From Oxalobacteraceae bacterium AB_14 (GTDB taxonomy: Bacteria > Pseudomonadota > Gammaproteobacteria > Burkholderiales > Burkholderiaceae_D), in contig KB906725.1 of assembly GCA_000381565.1 (NCBI GenBank), positions 1,121,785-1,185,784 of the forward strand: 64,000 nucleotides of DNA, given 5' to 3'. A program made the translations under genes and the position numbers. Below are positions 16,841-23,784 of the stretch, piece after piece. Positions within the stretch are counted from its first letter, which is position 1; every line of letters starts with the position of its first letter. The notes under the pieces were generated by a model. The model was not told the DNA's origin, made no database searches, and saw only the letters and a list, made by a program, of their open reading frames with translations.

Positions 16841-17069
16841 GAGCCCCCACCATGTCCACGTATAGCCTCCATTTCCCGATCCGCGTACCCGACGATGTAC
16901 TCGTCGAGTTGGGCAAACCACCCGCGCCCAAGCGACATCCGCCCGCCCGGCGCACCGGCGCAGGGGCAGGGCCAGGGCGGCCAGCGCAAGACCGGCTCCG
17001 GAAAAACCTCGCGCCGCAGGAAACGCCGTGCAGCGAAACGGGCTTCCGGAAAACCGTGAAGCCTCGATT
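16841..17069. other. No confident gene
   Basis: About 230 bp between the inverted-repeat element and the next gene. A plus-strand frame from ATG 16852 (MSTYSLHFPIRV) has GGGAG upstream but turns into Pro/Arg-rich sequence and runs through the opposite-strand lipoprotein gene, so I do not call it. Two similar CTTCCGGAAAA-like segments occur at about 16996 and 17042. Confidence 0.4.
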
Positions 17070-17468
17070 TTATGGCTGGGCGGTCCCCACGTTCAGCACG
17101 CAGCGGCCGGCGCGGCAGACGGCGCCGGGGTCCACCGCCAGCATGCAGTTCGACAGCACATGGCCGCGCTTGTCCTCCTCGACGCGGGCGGCGGCGTGCT
17201 GCGCGACCAACTGCTTGAGCTGCGCGCCATCCTGCGCGCGCTCGGACCAGGCGATGTAGCGCTCCGGCCCGCCGCAAGCCTTGGCGCCGACGGCGATGCT
17301 GTGGCATTGGCTGTCGCGGTCGCAGCCGGTGTCGGCGTTCTGGGCCTGGATTTTTTGCCACAGCGAGGCGGTGCTGGGGGGGGCGGGCGGCGCGCTGCCG
17401 CAGGCGGTGGCGATCAGCATCAGCGCGCCGGCGGCGGCCAGCCGCAGGGGGAGGAGTTTGGTTTTCAT
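17070..17468 (-). CDS. Small lipoprotein of unknown function
   Basis: The 132-residue protein has a lipoprotein signal ending in LIATAC, so Cys23 should be lipidated and the protein anchored in a membrane. The mature part has six Cys, in motifs such as TGCDRDSQCHSI, KACGG and CRAGRC, suggesting a small disulfide-linked domain. I choose ATG 17468; the open frame upstream is a mirror of the neighbouring gene. It starts 29 bp after the stop of the 336-residue secreted protein on the same strand, so they may be one operon. I recognise no family. Confidence 0.75.
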   Translation of the reverse strand: MKTKLLPLRLAAAGALMLIATACGSAPPAPPSTASLWQKIQAQNADTGCDRDSQCHSIAVGAKACGGPERYIAWSERAQDGAQLKQLVAQHAAARVEEDKRGHVLSNCMLAVDPGAVCRAGRCVLNVGTAQP

Positions 17469-17497
17469 GGCGACATCATGATCCTGTCCGGCAGGCT

Positions 17498-18508
17498 TTA
17501 CAAGCGCTCGCTCAAGCGTGCCTTGCGCGCCATCCCGTCCGGCCCGAACAGGATGACGAAGTCGGCATACTGCGCCTCGCCCTCCTTGGCCGGCCTGAGC
17601 GACGGATAGCGGTAGCGCCAGAGCTGGTAGCCGCTGTCGAAGCGGATCACGCTGGCCGGGCCCAGCGCGGCCCGCATCTGCTGCGTGCTGCGGTGGTCGG
17701 CGGCCACGGCGATGTCGGCGGCGCCGGGCGGATCGTCCTGGTAGCTCAACTCCAGCAGCGTGTCGTCGGACCAGCCGTGGTCCCACAGCGGCGCGTAGAA
17801 GCTGCGGTCCAGCAGCACCTGGCAATCGCAGAAGGGCAGGGTGGCCGGCGTCTGCGTGCCGCCGGCGTACAGCAGGTCGAACGGCAGCGCTGCGCTGCGG
17901 GCGCCGTCGTGCAGCGTGATGGCGAACAGGGGGCGCTCGCTGAAGAACAGGTAATTGCCTTGCGGCGTAGCGCAGACGCGCTCGGCGTCGGTGAGCAGCT
18001 CGCCCAGCCAGGCGAACAGCTGGTCGTTGTTCGACAGCAGCCCGGCCTGCACGCCGACCCTGCATTCCAGCCGCAGATCGCCCAGCCGCCGCATGCCGGC
18101 CGGCACGCCGGGACTGCGCACCCGGGCGCGCCAGGTCAGCGTGCTGGTCTTGCTGCTGGCGACCAGGGCGGCGTCTTCCTTCAGCGCCTGGGCGTTGAGT
18201 TCCAAGGTGAAGGTGTGGTCGGGCGCCACCGGCACCGGCAGCGACACGGTGTCGCCGGCCACGCGCAGGGTGATGCCGGCCAGCCGGGTGGTGGGCAGGC
18301 GCGGCAGCAGTTCGAAGCGCAGCGTGGCCTGCGGCGCCAGCGCATGCTCGCGCTCGAAGCGCTGCATGCCGGCGACCATCTTGCGGTAGGATTTGTCGAC
18401 CGGGTCGCGCGTGGCCATGACCGTCACGCGCGGCGGCGCGGCGTCCTGGCCGTGGGCGGCGCCGGCCAGCGCCGCGGCCAGCAGCCAGGCTTGGACTAGC
18501 TTGCGCAT
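17498..18508 (-). CDS. Secreted protein of unknown function
   Basis: The 336-residue protein has a clear signal peptide (LVQAWLLAAALAGAAHG) and no other hydrophobic segment. Visible elements are MATRDPVDKSYRKMVAGM just after the signal, a central beta-rich part, a CDCQ motif near residue 231, and the end FVILFGPDGMARKARLSERL. I do not recognise the family. It lies upstream of the Cys-rich lipoprotein gene in the same direction, which makes a two-gene unit likely. The function is unknown. Confidence 0.75.
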   Translation of the reverse strand: MRKLVQAWLLAAALAGAAHGQDAAPPRVTVMATRDPVDKSYRKMVAGMQRFEREHALAPQATLRFELLPRLPTTRLAGITLRVAGDTVSLPVPVAPDHTFTLELNAQALKEDAALVASSKTSTLTWRARVRSPGVPAGMRRLGDLRLECRVGVQAGLLSNNDQLFAWLGELLTDAERVCATPQGNYLFFSERPLFAITLHDGARSAALPFDLLYAGGTQTPATLPFCDCQVLLDRSFYAPLWDHGWSDDTLLELSYQDDPPGAADIAVAADHRSTQQMRAALGPASVIRFDSGYQLWRYRYPSLRPAKEGEAQYADFVILFGPDGMARKARLSERL

Positions 18509-18576
18509 CGCCGCTTCCTCCGCCTAAAACCCCATGGTAGAGCCCCGGGCGGAACAGCGGCGCACCGCTGGCCTGC

Positions 18577-19608
18577 TTACAGGTGGCTCAGCTGCCAGGT
18601 GCCGGCGCCGCCGCCCGGCTTGCTCCACGTGCCATGGATGCTCAGCGGCGAGTCGAACTTGCCGCTGAACGAGGGGCCCGTACTGCCGCCCGCGCTCAGC
18701 GAGAACGTCACATTGCCATAGGCGTCGATCAGGCCATGGATGGTGAACTGGCCGCCGGCGCAGCTAGCGTCCAGTACGCCGTCGAGAGAGACCTGGCCGG
18801 TGCAGCTGCCATTGTCAGGGCCCGCGAAGGAGCCGGTCCAGCCGCCGGCGAAGCGCTGCACGTTGGGCAGGCTGCGTCCGGTCCCGGCCTGCGCATAGCC
18901 CTGCAGTTCGATGACGAAGCTGGACGTATCGACTTGGCCAGACTGCGTGGTGTGGATTCTGCTGGCACTGGTCTTGATGTGGCGGCCGCTGATCGTGTCG
19001 AGCCAGCTGGTGCTTTCATCGACGATGGCTCCACCGGCGGCATACTTGTAGCTGGCGCGGATAGCCACTTTCGCCGTCTTGAAAGTGCCCGCCGCCACCG
19101 TCACCGATTCCATCGCGAGCACGGTGGTGTTCACGCTGCCGGACGCCAGCGGGCTGTCGCCGCAGTTGCCCTCAACGGTGCCGACTATGTTGCGGGTCCA
19201 ACTGGCGCCGACCACCAGTTCGCGCTGCTTGGTGCTGTAGGTCGACTGGAGTTTGTGTGTACAGCCGTTCTGGACGGAGCGGTCGCCGTCGCCACCGCTG
19301 TCGGCCGGGAAGTGCCCCTCTGTGTACGGCGCCAATGGGCCGCCATCCACGCTGATTTCGGTCCAGGCCCCGCTCGTTTCCAGCGCGGTTACGACGTTGG
19401 TGTACCAGTAGGGCGCGCCGATCGGCGCGCCGGTGACGTCGCTCGTGCTGGTCCCTTTGTAGGAATAGAAGTCGCCCAGCGACAGCGTCGGCTGCGCCGC
19501 TGGACGGGTGTCGATTATCGGCGCGGTGGAGGCGGGGGAGGCGCCGCCACCGCCGCCGCAGGCGGTCAACAAGGCGGCAATACTCAGGAGGGAGACGTTA
19601 CGTAACAT
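18577..19608 (-). CDS. Putative lipoprotein, beta-rich, unknown function
   Basis: This 343-residue protein starts at ATG 19608 with a lipobox LLTAC followed by a run of five Gly, a spacer common in outer-membrane lipoproteins of this bacterial group. The mature part is rich in Ser, Thr and Gly with alternating beta-like patterns (VNTTVLAMESVTVAAGTFKT; the C-terminal part resembles FSLSAGGSTGPSFSG). The AAGTFKTAKV stretch resembles a motif seen in DUF3108-like secreted proteins; this is only a suggestion. It stands alone, with 51 bp to the next gene upstream. Confidence 0.7.
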   Translation of the reverse strand: MLRNVSLLSIAALLTACGGGGGASPASTAPIIDTRPAAQPTLSLGDFYSYKGTSTSDVTGAPIGAPYWYTNVVTALETSGAWTEISVDGGPLAPYTEGHFPADSGGDGDRSVQNGCTHKLQSTYSTKQRELVVGASWTRNIVGTVEGNCGDSPLASGSVNTTVLAMESVTVAAGTFKTAKVAIRASYKYAAGGAIVDESTSWLDTISGRHIKTSASRIHTTQSGQVDTSSFVIELQGYAQAGTGRSLPNVQRFAGGWTGSFAGPDNGSCTGQVSLDGVLDASCAGGQFTIHGLIDAYGNVTFSLSAGGSTGPSFSGKFDSPLSIHGTWSKPGGGAGTWQLSHL

Positions 19609-19659
19609 GATGGCCTTTTTCGGGAAGGACGTCATCTTAAGCGCTGCCTCGGGAATTGT

Positions 19660-20808
19660 CTAGTTTGCAACCTGCTGTTCGATCCAGCGCAGCAGCTCCC
19701 GGCCGAACACGCGGGTGCGGGCGGTGTCGAGCTGGCGTTTCTTGTAGGCCTCGTGGCTGGCCGGGCCGGTCAGGCTGCGCTGGTAGCTGGCCTCGTCCAT
19801 CAGCTGGATCTCGTACTCGAAGAAGAAGCCGACGTCGTAGTCTTGCTCCGGCCCGGCGTCGAGCTGCTGCACGTGGATCATCTTGCGCACCGTGACCTGG
19901 ATGCTGTTGAAGCCGCTGCCGCTGTGCGGGTTGTCGCAGCGGGTCTGCGGCTGCGCCAGCTCGGCCAGTTCGGCGTCCATGGTTTGCAGCAGTTCGGCCG
20001 GATATTCGTCGCTGTGCTCGAGCCGGGCGCGGTATTTGTTGAAGATCAGCTTGGCCGCGTCCAGGTCCAGCAGGGTGTTGCGGGTGCGTTCGGCGTCGAC
20101 CGTGGTGACCGACAGCAGGTGCGAGCGCTGCAGCGTGCGCAGCGCCAGCAGGCATTCGAAGCGGGTGGCGAACACCAGCCGCACGCCCAGGTGGTCGAAG
20201 ATGTCGGCCGCCAGGTAGGCGGATTTCTGCAGCAGCTTGAGCAGGATGCTGCTGCGGCCCTTGTTGTCCTTGCGGTCGTAGTGCAGCATCGGCAGGCAGA
20301 CTTCGCCGTCGGTCAGGTAGTGGCGGTCGCCGTCGTGGCGTATCACTTCGTCCAGCGTGCCGAACACCTGGGCGCGGATGGCGTGGAAGTGGCGCAGCTT
20401 GAGATTGTTGTCGATGTAAAAGATGCCGTGCATGACCTTCAGCACCGCGCACGACCACATGCGCCGCACGTCGACATGCTGGCCGCGCAGCGAGGCGTAC
20501 ACCAGCAGTTCCACCGGGTCGTCGGGGTGGGTGACGGCGGCCGGTATCAGCGCCGCCTGCCCGGGCGTGAGGAAGCTGGCGGTGATGAAATCGATGGCCT
20601 CGCGGTGGGCGCGCCGGATCAGCGCGGTCGCGGCCGGCTGGTCCAGGTCGAAGCCGTACTCGCGCACGTACTGCCGGGCGTCGTGCAGGTTGCGCAACGC
20701 CAGCGCCCCCAGGTCGATTGCCGACACCCCGTTGGCAATCGCGTTGAGATAAGTCCAGTTGAGCGAGAACTTGCCCCCGCTCTTGAGCGAGGCTTTGAGT
20801 GCGGTCAT
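19660..20808 (-). CDS. Conserved cytoplasmic protein, unknown function
   Basis: A 382-residue soluble protein starting MTALKASLKS at 20808. Features include RRAHREAIDFI, a stretch around KVMHGIFYIDNNLKL, the motif RKDNKGRSSILLKLLQK, and VFATRFECLLALRTL. The closing region has EYEIQLMDEASYQRSL. It may belong to the myxococcal-type families TIGR04552/TIGR04562, but I am not sure of that. The Lys/Arg-Ser-Ser pattern and length recall nucleotide-using enzymes; no motif is decisive. The gene is single and not visibly tied to its neighbours. Confidence 0.7.
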   Translation of the reverse strand: MTALKASLKSGGKFSLNWTYLNAIANGVSAIDLGALALRNLHDARQYVREYGFDLDQPAATALIRRAHREAIDFITASFLTPGQAALIPAAVTHPDDPVELLVYASLRGQHVDVRRMWSCAVLKVMHGIFYIDNNLKLRHFHAIRAQVFGTLDEVIRHDGDRHYLTDGEVCLPMLHYDRKDNKGRSSILLKLLQKSAYLAADIFDHLGVRLVFATRFECLLALRTLQRSHLLSVTTVDAERTRNTLLDLDAAKLIFNKYRARLEHSDEYPAELLQTMDAELAELAQPQTRCDNPHSGSGFNSIQVTVRKMIHVQQLDAGPEQDYDVGFFFEYEIQLMDEASYQRSLTGPASHEAYKKRQLDTARTRVFGRELLRWIEQQVAN

Positions 20809-20937
20809 GGCATCAGGCAAGGGCTGCGATGAGCCAGTATCGCAGTGTGTTTGATCAGCGTCAATGCTGCACCGCCGCACCCGGCGCGCGCGTCCTTGCG
20901 GCGGCGCGCGCTTACGCGGTTGACGCCTTGCGATGCT

Positions 20938-21843
20938 TTAGCTGGCGCGTTCGCCTTGGCCCAGCTCGACCTTGGCTTGCGCCGTCCGGCGGCCAAGCGC
21001 CTGGTACAGCCAGGCGCCGCCGGCCGCCAGCGCGACCAGGATCAATTGCTTGAACGCCAGCATCAGCGCGGCCAGCTTGCCGAACAGCCCCGGCTTGGCC
21101 GCGCCGCCGCCGGCCACCAGCGCCGCCAGGCCGTAGTCGGCCAGCTTGCCGGTCTTGCCGTCGAAGTCGGCGTAGCGCTTGCCGGGCGTGAAATCGGTGA
21201 AGGCGATGACGTTTTGCATCTCGCGCCTGACCTGCGCGATCTGGTCCATGCCGGCCACGGCGTTGAGCGCCAGCACGCCTTCGCGGCCCAGCACCCGGAT
21301 GTGGTAGTTCAGGCCGTTCTCGTTGCTGCCCTCGGTGTGCAATTGCTTGGCCCACAACAGCGTGTGCCGCGCCGCGTCGTAGCGGGGCTGCTCGGCCCAG
21401 CCGATCAAGGTCATCGCCGCGTAGCCCTGCTCGCGGCGCGCGGCGTTGTTGTCGGCCACCGCGTCCTTCAACTGCGCCAGCAGCCCGGCGTAGTCGATGC
21501 CGCCGGCGTCGTCGTCGCGCACGTGGCCGCCCGGCTCGTAGCTGACGATCACGCCCCAGCCGGCCGCGCCCAGCGGATCCACATCGGTCGGCACGATCAT
21601 GCCCAGCGTCGGCGCGCCCGGCGGATTGCCCCAGCCGTCGACCAGCAGCGTGTTGCTGTCTCGCGGGTTCAGGTAGCGGAAGTGCGGCGGCAGGTCCAGC
21701 GTGGCGATGCCGCCCGGCAGCGTGACCTTGCCGGACTGGCAATGCAAGCCGGCCAGCAACTGCTCCGGCGGCGTGTCGGCGGCGCCGGCCGGCGCCGCTG
21801 CGCACAGGATCAGGCACAACAGGGCGGTCAGGACACGGCGCAT
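20938..21843 (-). CDS. DUF2167 membrane-anchored secreted protein
   Basis: The 301-residue protein has a signal peptide (VLTALLCLILCAAAPAGA), a long periplasmic domain and one transmembrane segment near the C-terminus (LILVALAAGGAWLYQAL), then a short charged tail. The domain carries DUF2167 features: LDLPPHFRYLNP, LVDGWGNPP, WGVIVSYEPGGHVRDDDA, TLIGWAEQPRYD, and HIRVLGREGVLALNAV. DUF2167 proteins are membrane-bound and of unknown function. It is monocistronic. The direction is opposite to the M28 gene, and the intergenic DNA is A+T-rich. Confidence 0.85.
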   Translation of the reverse strand: MRRVLTALLCLILCAAAPAGAADTPPEQLLAGLHCQSGKVTLPGGIATLDLPPHFRYLNPRDSNTLLVDGWGNPPGAPTLGMIVPTDVDPLGAAGWGVIVSYEPGGHVRDDDAGGIDYAGLLAQLKDAVADNNAARREQGYAAMTLIGWAEQPRYDAARHTLLWAKQLHTEGSNENGLNYHIRVLGREGVLALNAVAGMDQIAQVRREMQNVIAFTDFTPGKRYADFDGKTGKLADYGLAALVAGGGAAKPGLFGKLAALMLAFKQLILVALAAGGAWLYQALGRRTAQAKVELGQGERAS

Positions 21844-22025
21844 CGTCTCTCCTTGTTAGAAAAGTCATATCCTACAGGAAATAATTGCGTATTTGGTAAT
21901 TATCTGAGGTCGCGTGCGGTGTGGATGACACGGTAGGCCCGGCATGCGTCTGCATGATTGCCGGTGAGTTGATTTCATGTCAGTATTGCCTCGCAGTCTT
22001 AATTAAAATAATTTCGGAGACAGAT

Positions 22026-23684
22026 TTGAAAAACACCATGCTCATTTGTTCGCTGGTCGCCGCCGCTACCGCACAGGCAGCCAGCGTTCCGGAGTTCGAT
22101 GCCAGACATTTGTCGCAAGACGTCAAAGTGCTGGCGTCGGATGAATACGAGGGCCGCGGCCCGAACACGGCCGGCGAAACCAAGACCGTCAACTACCTGA
22201 TCGAACAATTCAAGGCCGCCGGCCTGCAGCCGGCCGGCGACTTGCTCAAAGGCCAGAAGACCCAGCGCAGCTGGACCCAGGATGTGCCGCTGGGCCGCTT
22301 TGAAATCAAGGGCCCGGTCAAGCTGGTCATCAGCGACGGCAATAATCGGCAGGAACTCAAGCAGGGCGACGACATGGCCGTGCGCGCCGCGATGAACGGC
22401 GGCAGGCAGGTCGACTTCCGCAACGCGCCGCTGGTGTTCGTCGGCTACGGCGTCAACGCGCCGGAGCGCAAGTGGGACGACTTCAAGGGCTTCGACCTGC
22501 GCGGCAAGCTGGCGGTGGTGCTGATCAACGATCCCGATTTCGAGGCCGGCAGCGGCGACTTCGGCGGCAAGGCCATGACCTACTACGGCCGCTGGACCTA
22601 CAAGTATGAAGAGATGGCGCGCCGCGGCGCGCTGGGCACCATCATCGTGCACGAGACCGCGCCGGCCTCCTACGGCTGGGCCACGGTGAAGAACTCCAAC
22701 ACCAACGTCATGTACGACATCGTGCGCAAGCAGCCGGCCACGGCGCACGCGCCGATGGAGGCGTGGATCCAGCGCGACCTGGCGGTCGACCTGTTCAAGC
22801 GCGGCGGCCAGGACTTCGAGGCGCTCAAGAAGCTGGCCCAGACCCGCAACTTCAAGCCGGTGCAGCTCAAGGGCGTCAACCTGAGCGCCAGCTACGCGGT
22901 CGACGTCCAGACCATCGTGTCGAAGAACGTGGCCGGCCGCGTGATCGGCGCCAGCGCGCCGGAGCAGACCGTGCTGTACAGCGCGCACTGGGACCACCTG
23001 GGCGTCGGCCTGCCCGACGCCAAGGGCGACAAGATCTACAACGGCGCGGTCGACAACGCCACCGGCATCGCCGCCCTGCTGGAGCTGGCGCGCGCCTACG
23101 GCAAGGCGCCGGCGCCGCGCCGCAGCGTGGTGTTCCTGGCGGTGACGGCGGAAGAGAAGGGCTTGCTCGGCTCCGAGTACTACGCCGCCTATCCGCTATA
23201 TCCGCTGGCCGAGACGGCCGGCGTGATCAATATGGATGCGCTCAGCCCTTACGGCCCGGCGCACAACTTCACCATTTCCGGCAGCGCCAAGCTGGAGCTG
23301 CTGGACCAGCTGATCGCCAAGGGCAAGCAGATGGACATGGCGTACGCGCCCGATCCGAAGCCGGAGGCGGGCCACTTCTTCCGCTCCGACCATTTCCCGT
23401 TCGCCATGCGCGGCGTGCCGGCGATATCTTTCGGCTCCGGCGACGACTGGATCGACGGCGGCCTGGCGGCCGGCAACAAGGCGGAAGAGGACTACAACAG
23501 CAACAACTACCACCAGCCGTCGGATGAGTGGAGCGCCGCCTGGCCGTTCACCGGCATGGCGCACGACCTCGGCCTGTTGTACGGACTGGGCCGCGACCTG
23601 GCCGATTCCGGCGCCTGGCCGAACTGGGCCCAGGACGCCGAGTTCCGCGCCACCCGCGACGCCAGCTCGGGCAAGCGCAAATAG
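22026..23684 (+). CDS. Secreted M28-family peptidase with PA domain
   Basis: The 552-residue protein starts at a TTG codon (22026), chosen because GGAG lies at the right distance and the product then begins with Lys before the hydrophobic signal (KNTMLICSLVAAATAQA). ATG 22038 is the alternative. A protease-associated domain spans about 110-300. The zinc sites are HWDHLG (near 321), GAVDNATG (Asp), TAEEKG (catalytic Glu), NMDA and FFRSDHFPF. M28 enzymes are di-zinc aminopeptidases. A terminator follows, and an M16 peptidase lies next, so this is a second peptidase cluster. Confidence 0.9.
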   Translation: MKNTMLICSLVAAATAQAASVPEFDARHLSQDVKVLASDEYEGRGPNTAGETKTVNYLIEQFKAAGLQPAGDLLKGQKTQRSWTQDVPLGRFEIKGPVKLVISDGNNRQELKQGDDMAVRAAMNGGRQVDFRNAPLVFVGYGVNAPERKWDDFKGFDLRGKLAVVLINDPDFEAGSGDFGGKAMTYYGRWTYKYEEMARRGALGTIIVHETAPASYGWATVKNSNTNVMYDIVRKQPATAHAPMEAWIQRDLAVDLFKRGGQDFEALKKLAQTRNFKPVQLKGVNLSASYAVDVQTIVSKNVAGRVIGASAPEQTVLYSAHWDHLGVGLPDAKGDKIYNGAVDNATGIAALLELARAYGKAPAPRRSVVFLAVTAEEKGLLGSEYYAAYPLYPLAETAGVINMDALSPYGPAHNFTISGSAKLELLDQLIAKGKQMDMAYAPDPKPEAGHFFRSDHFPFAMRGVPAISFGSGDDWIDGGLAAGNKAEEDYNSNNYHQPSDEWSAAWPFTGMAHDLGLLYGLGRDLADSGAWPNWAQDAEFRATRDASSGKRK

Positions 23685-23717
23685 TCGCCAATTTAACTAA
23701 AAAGCAATAGAATACTT

Positions 23718-23752
23718 GCGCACCCGCTGCAATGCCGGTGCGCTTTTTTTTT
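23718..23752 (+). terminator. Terminator of M28 gene
   Basis: GCGCACC and GGTGCGC form a stem around a 12-nt loop, followed by nine T. Confidence 0.8.
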
Positions 23753-23784
23753 CCGCCCGCCTGTCCCCACCGAGGAGATTCCGC

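Noticed and set aside
16852..17259. Possible gene starting MSTYSLHFPIRV
   Set aside because: It has a fair ribosome site but becomes Pro/Arg-rich and overlaps the lipoprotein gene on the other strand; not enough to call.
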